Below, piece after piece: positions 44,225-55,985 of a DNA stretch of 64,000 nucleotides. How positions within the stretch are numbered: position 1 is the stretch's first letter; each line of letters starts with the position of its first letter. The notes beneath the pieces were generated by a model. It saw only the letters and a program-made list of their open reading frames with translations. It did no database searches and was not told the origin of the DNA. A program made the position numbers and the translations under genes. Source of the DNA: Xylogone sp. PMI_703 (Eukaryota; Ascomycota; Leotiomycetes). The stretch is taken from the NCBI GenBank assembly GCA_021399445.1, contig JAJTUQ010000009.1, forward strand, positions 327,501 through 391,500, written 5' to 3'.

Positions 44225-47083
44225 TTTTATACTATATTAAATGTTAGTGATTGCTATGTTTACACAAGTTGATCAAAGGCAAAGCAAAAATCAACACATA
44301 TATATCCAATGTTTATATATATATATATATGTATTGGATATATAGAATGATGTGGACATATGTTGAATAATCTGAATAATTTCAATGGAGTGATAATAAA
44401 TGGGCATTCCAAAATTGCTGTGAGTACTTACGTATTGGGAGAGGCAGTGTTGGTGGTGGCTCTGGTGGTGGTTGTGGTGGTTTGGTGATGGTGTTGGTGT
44501 GCAGGTGGTGGTGATGGTGAACGAAAGGGGCTAGGGCTCGAGGCCGCGCACTTAGGTTTCAGGAGATGGCCTTCTCTCGCTGCAGTCACCCCCAAATGAC
44601 CGCTAAACAGGTATACTGTATCTTCCCCAACTATTTCATTTACTATCAAAATACAACTTTACCTTTTACGCATCTCATCCAAGCATTTTCTTCTAGGTAA
44701 TTTCAATGTGATATGTGTTTTCGGGCCAAAGCTGCTCCCATACAACAAATATGATTGCATGGTGATATATCCTTCAGACTACTATTATGATTTGGGGCCT
44801 CAGGGTGTGCTAGCCATCTTGACTTGCTGCTTACTTAGGACCCAACACTACAGGCCCTAATAGACCGAATAAAATAGAATAGAGTAGCTTTCAGTCCAGT
44901 CCGTAGTTACTAGCAGAGTTTATATAATGTTCAGAACTATTTCACAAACTAATATCTCTCCAACTCAGTAAAGCAAGCGGATCTATTTCAATATTGAAAC
45001 GCGGGGATGGCGCCCGAGCTATTACTGTATGGGGGCCTATGATGTGGAGTAGCGTTTCTTGGCATACGCTCCGGTAGCACTAGATGCCGCCCCCGGTTCA
45101 GCCGCATTGCGGGTACCTGATTTCGGTTACCGGCAAGCAGCACCTGTCAGCCTCATCGTCAAAAATGGATAGCATGCAAAGTACGAATTACGATATTCGC
45201 CATCAGTACTGTATTTCATATTATGAGCGTCCCGTTATTTCTGTTCCGCACATGCTCCAGAGTAATGGTGAACAGAGTCTCGGTATCATACAATTCAGTA
45301 TGTCATTATACAGTATAAATATAAGCACGGCCGCCCAACCAATGCGCGCCGACCTCTCACATTCACGTGCACTGCACGAAATTGATGGCACCCGTTCTCC
45401 CGCGCGTTCTTCCATCTTCTCAGTTTCGGTCTGTATGCTCACCTTATCTCTGCTCCTGATATTACGACATTCTAATTATTGCTAGGCTATTCTTTTGTCA
45501 TTCTGGGAGACTCTTCATAGCAGGGATACTGCCCGAAATTTACCACACCTATCGACTGCAATTAGTATGAATTATAGAGACTACTAGTTTACACGTCTTC
45601 CCTACGCTTTATCAACAGAATAAACTTCAGTTTCCGATGGAGAAGTACGCAGTCACTTACATTTGGTTTCAAGATATACAAACAACTTCAAAACATCGAT
45701 CTATTGAAGTTTGTGGAAGAACACTTCACGAAACAAGCGGGATGATTATGACTGAGTAGACCCATCTGCGTTGTCGAATATCTTTCCATTATTCTGTCGT
45801 TGACCTTTTTCGAGCAGGAGAGAACCAACGTACTCTTCCTAGAGTGATACTCTAACCTACATATAGTTATACGGCGGATGGGTTATGTGGGCTGTGTTTA
45901 TTACATCAAGAGTGGAAGGGTTTCATTGTTCCCGGATATTGAATTTCGAAATTTCCAACCTATCCCTAAGCTTAACTACCTACTATCATGGTATTGTTCG
46001 ACCCACACGTCTTCCCCTTCCTTCCTTCCTGTTTTCCTGTTTTCCTGCCACTAAGCTCTAATCCCACAACGTTGATTTAGCTAAACGAAGAACCATTTTA
46101 CACATTTAGATTTCTTATTGGTTACTTTATTTGAAACCCTTCTCCTTTCAGATCAAGCAATTTTAACCCATCAATTTTGTAACCCACAAGCGATAATCTT
46201 AGATATGGGCATACGACACTCGTAACAGTGGTTAAAGTCAACCATAGGTATCCTGCCTCTGGCGCACTGCACCACGGAACGGAACTACCGGGTACTCTAG
46301 AAGACGGAGAATGGAATGGCGAGAAGGATCTGACCCATAAGGTGAGGGGTATCCAATTGAATCTTACAAATTATAACGTCTGAAGGTAGAGATTTGGCTA
46401 ATTTTTTGCACATAATGGTTTAAAGATCATGGTGGAGTGACGTCGTCGATGGCAATGAGTTCAGGCGTCGGAAGAATAGATGCCATAGATCATGGATCGT
46501 TATAACTAATGGTATTTCCTTTCCTTCCTTTTGCGTTCCTTTCCTTTCCAATTCTAACTATGCCAGGCACATCTAGAATTAGGTGACGAGAAATCAACCG
46601 AAGGTATCAATCAGATCATACATGTTTCAACTATTTCACCAAGCTTCATGTTTCATTCTGTCGACGTTCTACGAAGCTCTTTGAAATAAGGCCCAGCCAA
46701 TTTCCGGCACTGATGATACCACTGTCGCTCGACAGATTCTTCCACTTCTTTATTACACTGGGGACGTAGACAACCGAGTAAATATTTGCATTACACATAT
46801 CACCCATATTATCACACCTAATCGTGCGGAGAAGCTATCATTCGTCTCTATGAATCTATTGTATGTGGTCTATAACGAACGGCTTCTATGGGTTGGTACC
46901 GCTAGGTAATGAGATTGAGGCCTGGTGCGCTGTATGTTACCACCTGGGGTGACAAACCTTCTCGGTAAGTATGAACGCCTTGTTTTGATATTTTCATCCC
47001 ATTATTGCAACATGTGCCTGCAATCTCATTGCTCATTATTTCGTCAAACAACGCCTTCAGTTTTACCAGGTCATTGATCTTCG
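44225..47083. other. Gene desert
   Basis: No supported gene. It contains a (TA)n tract (about 44306), GTGGTG-rich DNA (about 44450-44520) and TTTCC/TTCCTT-rich stretches (about 46010 and 46515). Frames here have unnatural composition. Confidence 0.45.
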
Positions 47084-47350
47084 TTTAACCGGGGTGTGTC
47101 CGCTGTGGAGGTAGAGACGGTGTTCGCCTGGAAGGGCTTCTGTTTTCCAGGTTGGCCGAGGGCCAACCTCATAGCTACCATCATTCATCATCTCAGATAT
47201 AAAGAGATCCTCGGACAGCTAGACTTTAGCCTCCCGGTAGGCCTGGATGACGTGCTTGTAGCTCTGGAAACCTAGGTAAGCAAAGTTGATAGATTTAAGT
47301 CTAGCAGTCATAGAATTGAAACTCTGGCAACGAATACAAGGGTTCTTTGA
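47084..47350 (-). pseudogene. Coding remnant with one in-frame stop
   Basis: The minus-strand frame reads about 89 codons with protein-like composition and a single TAG at 47219-47221. Segments include CIRCQSFNSMTARLKSINFA, YKHVIQAYREAK, EVGPRPTWKTEALPG and HRLYLHSG. No family recognised. It could be an old gene or transposon fragment. Confidence 0.4.
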
Positions 47351-48630
47351 ACTAAGTAAAAATTTATTAGAAAGAATCACCCGTATTTATCTTTTGTGTG
47401 GAGAAAGATTACAAGACCTGCACTGATGATGACCTCATCGAGGACCGGTACTTGAGTTCCCGGATATCTCAATAAGCAAGCCAACAATGTGCATATATTA
47501 GTTTAAAAAGCCCACAATGAGCCAAACCGCACAAGGTGGCAGAGTGCGTAATTGGCAGCCCATGAAATGCTCTGGCTTCGACCGTTGGTGCAATCCTGCT
47601 CCTTTTTAGGTTTTATTCCCAGATGTTTTCTTTTTTCTTTTTTTTGGCTGTGTTTTGCCTCAAAAACTAATTTCAGCCAATCACTTGTTCTCCCAGCTTT
47701 CAGGTCTCCCTCTGGTTCTTTCTGTTCTTCTAAACCACTGTTTTTTGATTTACGCTAGTGCCAGCGAGTAATAATATCTCCCACTAGATGTTTCATATTA
47801 CCTAGTTTTGGTTTACTCGTCGATTTATGACCTTCGGCAATCAAGGTACAAAATGAACAGATTTCCCTTACAAAAGACTATAGCAATCTAAAATTTTTAT
47901 TGGCCTATTCAAATAACTAGTGCATTTCCGTTAAAACTAGGCCCCAGCTAAAGGCACCAGGAAACGTCAATGCTATAACGCACAAAGATATTACAACACA
48001 ATGCTAGTTCTGTTTTAATCCCATTTTTATCTTTATAGTTAAGTGAAGATAGTAAATGTCAGAGATCCATTTAATAGTCATAATAATTGACGTTGCGGCT
48101 ATGTTACTGAGCATGGAATCCATGGAGGTACTTTGGCGTGCTAACCAGCTTGAACACTCATATCAGTATTCACCGGTCAACCGGACAGCCCCCTCAACCA
48201 CACTCCCAGTAGTTTATGCCTTATTTATATATTGTTGGTGCCTGAATTACTGATAGTGTGCGATTGACCAGTGAATACTGGGCAAAATGCACCTTTATCT
48301 GAGGCATAAAATTGTGTTGCTAGGGGAGACATCTCATAGGTTTCTTTGCAGAGAACGGATGATCAAAGGGTAAAATCCGCTTCAAATATTTCTTTCACCT
48401 GGATCCGCAATCAGCTCTAAAGTGTAACCTAGGCAGACACATCTACGTGGGCCTGGTTTATTTAAAGACGGTGATCTTATGAGGAAGAGTGCCAAGAGAT
48501 GCTGCCGTACCCCTTGCACCTGCAGCCGGCTGACTGCACGTCGATCGAGCTTTTCCGTATCCGCTGAAGTGGGTCACTTACCTTGCTTGGTAGACATCCA
48601 TATACACAGCTGAGGTGCGTCTTGCCAGAA
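47351..48630. other. Intergenic
   Basis: No gene seen. The right end contains the SDR promoter. Confidence 0.5.
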
Positions 48631-48638
48631 TATAAATA
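48631..48638 (+). promoter_or_regulatory. TATA box of the SDR gene
   Basis: TATAAATA lies 108 bp before the ATG at 48739. Confidence 0.55.
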
Positions 48639-48738
48639 CCTCGCTGGAATATATTGACTGAGAAGAATGTCTTTTTAAATACTATCTTTTGGAATACTGG
48701 ATTAATTACTTTTAGGAAAATCTCCGACTACCATAGTT

Positions 48739-49782
48739 ATGACACCAAATCCAACAACAGTTCTTGTCACGGGAGGCTCTGGCTTTGTAGGCGCACACCT
48801 AATTCTGCAACTATTGGCGGCTGGTTACGTTGTGCGCACCACGATTCGAAATTTGTCGCGAGAGGAGGAGATACGCAAATGGCTCAAAGACGCAGGCGTC
48901 AGAGACTCCGATCGTCTTTCATTTTATGCTGCGGATCTGCTGAATGACGACGGATGGTCTGAATCTATGAAAGGATGCACATTTGTACATCATGTTGCTT
49001 CTCCGTTTCCTTCAGGGGCTCCAAAAAATGAAGATGAGCTTATTGTTCCGGCGCGAGAAGGAACACTGAGAGTGCTATCGGCCGCTCTAAAAGAGGGAGT
49101 CAAGCGCGTGATCTTGACATCATCATTTGCGGCAGTCGGATATGGCCATAATTCCCGTACACGGAAGGAGGCATTTACAGAGAATGACTGGACAAATCTC
49201 GGTGGCAGTGGTGTTACTGCATACCACAAGAGCAAAACGCTTGCTGAGAAAGCCGCTTGGGAGTTTGTGAAAGAGAAGGGTGCAGGCCTTGAACTAACCG
49301 TGATCAACCCAGTTGGAATCTTTGGGCCAGTTCTCAGCAATGATTTCTCTTCTTCAATTCAAATTGTGAAGAGATTGATGGACGGTAGTATGCCAGGCTG
49401 CCCACAGCTACACTTTGGTACGGTAGATGTCCGAGATCTTGCAGACTTGCATCTCCGTGCTATGATGAGCTCTGTAGCTGCAGGAGAGCGGTTTCTGGCA
49501 GTGAGTGACGGAGGGTCAATCTCAATTTTTGATATCGCAAAGATAATTAGAAAGAACCGCCCAGAGAAGGCGGCAAAGGTTCCCACTAAACAGCTCCCCA
49601 ATTTGCTGATACATATTTCTGCAATATTCTCTCCAACTGCTAGGGCTATAGTACCACAACTTGGCGACGTTAAAGTTATAGAGAATAAGAAAGCCAAAGA
49701 TCTCCTGGGATGGAAACCACGGACGGTCGAGGAGACTATGGTGGACACTGCGGATAGCCTTGTAAAATTTGGTATTGTTTGA
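48739..49782 (+). CDS. NAD(P)-dependent extended SDR, dihydroflavonol reductase-like
   Basis: Single exon, 347 residues. The Rossmann motif VTGGSGFVGAHL is at residues 9-20. The catalytic Y and K lie in AYHKSK near 165. HHVASPF and INPVGIFGP are typical of the dihydroflavonol-4-reductase/GRE2-like group, which reduces aldehydes or ketones using NADPH in the cytosol. No signal peptide. Length is normal. In fungi such enzymes act in aldehyde detoxification or in secondary-metabolite pathways; the substrate is not readable. The nearby P450 and regulator are compatible with a pathway role, which is inference. Confidence 0.92.
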   Translation: MTPNPTTVLVTGGSGFVGAHLILQLLAAGYVVRTTIRNLSREEEIRKWLKDAGVRDSDRLSFYAADLLNDDGWSESMKGCTFVHHVASPFPSGAPKNEDELIVPAREGTLRVLSAALKEGVKRVILTSSFAAVGYGHNSRTRKEAFTENDWTNLGGSGVTAYHKSKTLAEKAAWEFVKEKGAGLELTVINPVGIFGPVLSNDFSSSIQIVKRLMDGSMPGCPQLHFGTVDVRDLADLHLRAMMSSVAAGERFLAVSDGGSISIFDIAKIIRKNRPEKAAKVPTKQLPNLLIHISAIFSPTARAIVPQLGDVKVIENKKAKDLLGWKPRTVEETMVDTADSLVKFGIV

Positions 49783-50227
49783 AGTACGTCGAATTGAGGT
49801 TGAAATGAAGATGAAGAGGTAGTCGAACCCGGCTAGTCTATGGTCGGTGATGTTGATCAGAGTTCAAATTTGTCTGTAGGTAATCAATCTAAGTACTTCA
49901 AGCTTTCATATTCTTGTATGCTTAATTATAAAAAGCTGCTGTATAGAACGCAGAGTAGACAGGTGTCAGAACTTGTACGTTCCGATTGTTACTACAAGCA
50001 GGCCTGCCCGGAGTACTAATCTTGAGGATAGTGCTTCTCGAGCCTTAGATTTGCTTCACTCTGAGGATCGGCGTCTTATGTACTCATAGGAGTTATAACC
50101 ATAAGATCTGTAACGGTTACACGAGTACTATGTGAGTGGTCATATTGATTACATACATAGTCCACCTTATTATTATCCTTATAACGGTGTTATATTATAG
50201 TTAAATGACTAAGTAGTATCTTAGTAT
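49783..50227. other. Intergenic, ending in the left TSD of the MITE
   Basis: No gene recognised. The 9-bp TCTTAGTAT at 50219-50227 is the left target duplication of the element that follows. Confidence 0.6.
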
Positions 50228-50657
50228 GGGGATGCTTATATCCACTTGGGCGTGTTCTTATTTACACTTACACATGCTGAAAGCCCACAGAGCCTACAGA
50301 GCCCACTATATGGGCTGTACCGTACTGTATAAGCTGTACAGTATCGCCAACGCTCTATCGCCGTTAGCTCTCTTTAGCATGCTTACAGACCTAAGGCCCT
50401 GTAAGCGAAGCCCTGAGCCTGTAGGTCCTGTAGCTCGGAGCTCATACTGTACAGTATATTTTTATTAAGATATAATTAAATAGGCTGGCAAGTAGAGTAA
50501 GCCGAAGATAATTAATGCATAAATGAATCTCTTTGTATAATAATAATTTGTATATAATCGCAAAGTGCAGTTATGCTAAAATGTGCTCCGGTGCCAGCCG
50601 TTGAGCGATCTGTGTCAAGTGTAAATAAGAACACGCCCAAGTGGATATAAGCATCCC
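50228..50657. mobile_element. Non-autonomous MULE-type MITE, 430 bp
   Basis: Perfect 41-bp terminal inverted repeats (50229-50269 and 50617-50657, starting GGGATGCTTATATCC) are flanked by an exact 9-bp duplication TCTTAGTAT (50219-50227 and 50658-50666). Nine-base duplications are the mark of Mutator-like transposases. There is no coding capacity. The interior has GTACTGTA/TACAGTAC palindromes. Intact ends imply recent movement. Confidence 0.88.
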
Positions 50658-50681
50658 TCTTAGTATCTTATAACAGACAGG

Positions 50682-51572
50682 TTAAGCTACATCTAGGCTA
50701 GCAGTAATGGCAGAGGCGGTAAGTGTGGCAGTCGTAAGACTAGCCGAGCCATTATTGACTGTGCTATTCGTAACTCGATCTTCAGATACCACAAACTTGG
50801 TGCAATCGTCCGCAGTACCTCGCTGAGCTACAGGCAGAAGTGCAGGTTGATGGTTGGCCCCTGAGTTTATTGTGCAGACACGATAATAACCAGCAGGTAA
50901 ACCGTCCTGTACAGTAGCAGTGACTAGACCTTGGCCATTTCCAGCATCAGTGATGCCCTTAAAAAATGTGAATAAGGCTGGATCTGGGGGAGTTTGAGGG
51001 TTAAAGTCTTTCCCCAAGTTTTGTACAGTAATATGAGTATGGCCTTTGACAAAACCATTACTAAGTGTTTGAGGTGCAGAGAAGTAAGTTCCGTTGGAAG
51101 CGGTAAAGAATCCGGTGATGAGACCGGTTGTTTGAACAGTAATATTGAAGGTAGTGCCTGCGGGAATAGCTGGTCCGCCATGTGTAGGGAAAGTAATGAT
51201 CGAAGAGATCATGTGATCTTTTGCTGGAATGTCACCCATAGCTATAAAGGTTAGAAATTGGGCAATCTAATCCAAAAGTAGTATTCGGCACTTACGAATT
51301 CCATTGCAGGATCCCGTGAGGATCTGAAGACCATTGGTGAGAGTTTTCCCCGCGCAATAATTGATGAAGTTATTGTGTGATGTGGCAGACTTTGCCTGAT
51401 TACCTTCGCTGGCATCGATTTCGTTGGATCCATCATTGAATGAACCATTTTGAATGGCATCGGGAGAAAGAATGAAAGAATCGGCGTCCGAATTTCTTTT
51501 GTAGAGCACAGATCGTGCCCCCGCGAGTCCAGCAGAGGCTAGTGCAAGGATTGTGAGAGACGAGAATAGCAT
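50682..51572 (-). CDS. Secreted protein of a fungal-specific family
   Basis: Two exons (51296-51572 and 50682-51241) joined over a 54-nt GT-AG intron give 278 residues. The start MLFSSLTILALASAGLAGA opens a clear signal peptide. The mature protein has C(AGKTLTNG), C(NGI), C(TINSG) and C(TKF), so two disulfides are possible. GHTHITVQNLGKDFNP is a conserved-looking core; the serine/threonine-rich tail suggests O-glycosylation or a wall link. Similar secreted proteins of unknown function are widespread in Pezizomycotina. The stop lies 16 bp from the target duplication of the MITE, so the 3'UTR probably includes the MITE. Confidence 0.82.
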
Positions 51573-53470
51573 GATATTGACTGACTGTTGATAGTTGGAA
51601 TTCTGGTATTGGCTAATGAAATGTTGGGGGCTTGGAAGAATCGAAATTGAACTAGCCGATAGATAAAGTATAAAACAAGTCAAAAGAGTCGATCCAGTCG
51701 CTCTAAAGAAAAGAATGAAAACTACTAGAATGAGGAACGGAAAGAAACGGGGAGTGTTGTTCGAAGTTGAATTGATATAGAGAAAAGAGAGAGCAACAGC
51801 AGGAGGTACCTAGCCATTTTATATCTCCTTCGCAGTCATCGAACAGTAACCAGACGAGCTGCTACATTTAGGGGTTATGTTTGGGCTATCCTGCTGGGTC
51901 TTTGTGGAAAGTTTAGCGGGACCCCGGAATATCTACCTCTTCGGGACGTTACCTTTGAACCTGATACTGGGCACAAGTAAAACCATGAGAGTTGATTCGA
52001 GGATGGAATGCTCTGAGACAGGAGTCTACCGGAGATGGATGTCGATGTACACCGAGAATACCTGTACGTCCGTTAGCGCTCGCGACGAGGATCCTCAAGA
52101 TATTATTCAGACAGAGTAATCAAACCACATACCCGGGATGAGTAACCTCTTATCATTCTATGATACTTGGTACAAGCCTGAATAAACTTCTAAAAGGGGC
52201 TGTGCTAGAAGATTCTAGGTGTGCGTACAGACTGCGGAGGGGGATTTATTCGGGCCTGTACCAAAGTATTCTTATAGGTAATGATTTGAAGTTTTCCAGC
52301 GTCCTAGCACTCCCGGTGTGACAACCTCCAAGTTTGGGTAACTTGCTACATGGGCTTCCACTGGTAATCATGTGCCACCTGGACAGTGTATCAAGGACCC
52401 GTTCTCCCGAGAATAAGCTTAGGAAATATTAATATGTCGGTGGAAATGATCTGTAGGACTGATTCTCGTGTAGTTACAATAAGGGTGCTGCACAGTAAGA
52501 CGCTATGACACTAGAGCGAATGAAGTAGAAGTGCGAGAGGAGTTTATTGGCAATGGAACCAATCAAAACCATGTTGACCTAAAGAGGAAGAAGTGCGAAG
52601 AAAATTACCGTATTCTGGGCGAATCGGTCGGCCGAGTTGCCATGGCGTAACATCGTGCTGCTTAGCCATTATGACAGTGAAACGACACACAATCACCGAT
52701 CCTAGAGGACTACGGGGACATACTGTCGAGGTCATCATATTGAGCTGCTGGGACGTGATTACTAGTTAGCAGCTCAATTACACTTGTCAGATAATTTTTG
52801 GCTGCATCGAAGGGTGATAACTCGGATTAATGCTGCAACTGGACCGAAATCCTGTCTTACCTTCACTCAGCACTAGTACATAAATTGAAAACCGTCTTAA
52901 CTATCTACCATTGGTCATCCCGCATGTTTGTAAATAGCCCACTTTACAGAACGCATGCTGCAAGGAAGAGTGCAGCAGTCTAGAGCTCGACTCTTTGAAC
53001 CTTGGGTGTTGCAAATAGCGCCGGTCGTGGGTCCCGCCAGCAGTGCGGGGAAAGGGATGGAGCGTAGGCGTCTCCCCAATCGCTAGGGAGCCGGAAAGAG
53101 CGGTAAATGTCCAGAACGCTGTTCCACCCTTCAAGTCTTGACTGTCCTTGAAAATCACTTGCTCTCATCGCTGTAGCAAGGCCTGTACTGCTGCATCGCG
53201 AAATCTGCGAGACACCGATAGCGTTTTCATTCTCTGATGTAATCTTACCTGTGACGCATCGTCACTGACGAAAACCTTCAACACGAGAATACTTATTTTG
53301 TTCTCACATAGCACGTTGCTGTGGCTAGAACCGTATTGCGAAGCAGCCCTGGAGTGACGGTAGATTCTCGCCTGGCATTGCGCTTTAACAAGAAGCGCCG
53401 CCATCACGTCCCATTATCAAGTGCCACGACTTCGACACCGAATGTATGGCTGGTGGATGTGTAACTCAGG
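51573..53470. other. Intergenic
   Basis: No gene is supported. TATAAAA on the minus strand near 51817 suits the secreted-protein gene. The region 53160-53470 has short cysteine-containing frames but no readable Zn2Cys6 exon for the next gene. Confidence 0.45.
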
Positions 53471-55462
53471 ATGCAAAAGATGCACAGAAAAAACCACACA
53501 AATCAGTACCGAAACTGGCGTGCAGGATATACGGATAGGATGTTCATGTTTCCCCTTTCTGCAGAACAGCCAGTCTACTCTGTTCAAGGCCATGCCCCGA
53601 ACCCCGACTTTTACAGCTCCAACACCCGTCCTTCACCCTTGCTGTCTTCAATAGTAGCTCTAAACCCTCCATCTCCTCAGCATAACTCTGGAACAGAGCT
53701 GCCCAAATTCGTCCGGTCTTTACCACTGGGGATTCCACCGGAGGATCTTGAATTCTTACGTAGCAAAGGAGCGTTTGCAGTACCAGAAGCTGAACTGCGA
53801 AACGAGCTGCTGCAGAAGTATGTGCAATACATTCACCCCTGGATGCCTATACTTGATCTCGAGGATTTTTTAGCATCGGTGGAGCGCAATGATGGATCAA
53901 GCCTTGTTAGCCTCCTACTCTTCCAAGCCGTTATGTTTGCGGCGACGGCATATGCCGACATGCGCTTCTTTTCAGATTCTGATAATAGGCGTGCTGCTAG
54001 GAAGATATTTTTTCAAAAGGCCAAGGTAAGACCTGGGAAGAAATCCATCACATCATCGAACAAGTTAAGCTGATGTTGCTAGTGTCTATACGACCTTGAC
54101 TGTGAGCCGGACCGAGTTTCGGTCATCCAAGCTCTCTTGCTCATGACTTTCTGGTTCGACACACCGACCGATCAGAAAGATGCTTGGCACTGGATGGGCA
54201 TCAGCCTCTCTTTTGCGAATAGCATCGGTCTAAACCGAAATCCGGAGGGGTCAACAATGGACCCCAAACGGCACCGGCTGTGGAAGCGACTGTGGTGGAG
54301 CTGCTTCATGAGAGACCGCTTAATTGCAATAGCTCTGCAAAAGCCATCTCGCATCACAGATGAAGATTTTGATGTTCCAATGCTGTCGCTGGATGATTTT
54401 GATATTCGAAATCTTCAGCCGGAAACCGCCCGATTGCTTGGTCACTGCGCTGGACTATACGATATCAATTTGCAGACCAAGATTGCGATACTATGCATCG
54501 AGACTGCTAAATTATGTCGAGTTATCGGCCATGTTCTTGCGACGCAGTATGATGTTCGCAGCCGACGGTTCGGAACAAGTACCGAGACGACTATGGTGCT
54601 GTTGCCGAAGACATCGACATCGACATCGGGAATCTTTCAAGTAATGAAATGCGACCAAGAGCTTGATCAATGGCATGATAGTCTCCCCGGTGGCATAGAG
54701 TATAAGTCGCAGGAACTGATCGTGGAGCATAATGTCCTCAAACTCCAGCGAGCCCTGCTTACCTTAATCTACTTCACGACGTCAAGTGCGCTCCACCGTC
54801 CTCAGCTGCGCTTTGCTCCAGGATCATCAGCCGTGGCGTCCAGTCTGTTGGCACTGTCAAGCAAGAGAGTCAATGAGGCGGCTATAGAGATTTCACATAT
54901 TGCGAGTGATCTGTATGAGCTAGATTTGATACGATTTTTATCCGCCACTGGAGTGATGGTGCTTATTCCCGCGATCCTCGTCAATCTTTCCGACTTCGGA
55001 TCAAAGGACGAAATCACCCGGGATAAGTGCGTACGACAAAATCAAGGATGTGTTCTATCACTTCATCAACTTCGACAGGTACATTCTTCAGCTGATCTTG
55101 CTTTCTCGGTCGTTGAAACAGCATATCGCAACGCTAATGTCAACATGTCACTCGAAGCAAGTGAGACAGAAAGTACCCCTGACGAAATGGACCGGAGGTT
55201 GGTGCATCAGACAGCCGTGACAGCGTCTTGTCATAACAACCTCACGCTACTGCCTGACGTCAATATATCTGATATTTGTTCAAATATCACGATGACCCCA
55301 GCAGAAGCAGGTATATTCTTGAACCCACCAGTTATCGATTTGAATATCAGACGATCATCACCAAGACCGACATTTGTCTCGGACGCTCATTTTCATGATC
55401 TGATTAATGATACCGCTGACAACGACTTTCTTTACAGGAAATTGGCATCTCTGTACCAATGA
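53471..55462 (+). CDS. Fungal-specific transcription factor domain protein, cutinase factor-like
   Basis: Two exons (53471-54025 and 54083-55462, 57-nt intron) give 644 residues in frame. The middle region matches the fungal transcription factor domain: YIHPWMPILDLEDF, WHWMGISLSFANSIGLNR and RLWKRLWWSCFMRDRLIA, the last typical of cutinase transcription factor 1-beta relatives. Family members normally start with a Zn2Cys6 DNA-binding domain; none is readable here, although a cysteine-containing frame overlaps 53421-53500. Either an upstream exon was missed or the N-terminus is lost. It may regulate neighbouring genes. Confidence 0.82.
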
Positions 55463-55985
55463 CAGCTGCAATGCCAATGTGAAGATTAATCGGATGGTCA
55501 TACGCAAGGTAGTAACAGAACACAGATTAAGACCACGGTGACAAATGTGGATTATCAAATCCTTTGTACTTTATCTAGGTAGTGTTTCTTCGCTGTACGG
55601 ATCCCCTTCTCGTTCTTCACGGCTTGGCTTGATAGCCCGGCGCAAGGTCTCGGGGCCCATCGGATCCGTACTAGTGTTCGAAAGTGAGAGTTTGTGGGAG
55701 ACCAGGAAGCCATATACGTAGGTTTGCCTCACCAACTCCTCATTGTCCATGCGGTGAAATACGGGAAGAGCGATATAACTGGTCGTAATACAAAACTACA
55801 GGTCACCTTTTATTACATCACTATGAAACAGTGACATGATAAGATTATCTAACTCAGAAGTAACCGATTGAGCGTATCCAGAGCCTTTTGACATCTGTCA
55901 AGAACCGACGTTAATTGCAGCTATGAATTATTCATCCACGATTTCATCCGTCTTAGACCAGCAAGTGAATGCAACCCATACTTGT
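55463..55985. other. Intergenic between convergent genes
   Basis: No gene recognised; contains the 3' ends of the regulator and the P450. Confidence 0.6.

Noticed and set aside
47533..47605. tRNA-like stretch with a TTGG D-loop-like segment and a T-run after it
   Set aside because: The acceptor, D and T arms cannot be paired properly and there is no GGTTCRA T-loop.
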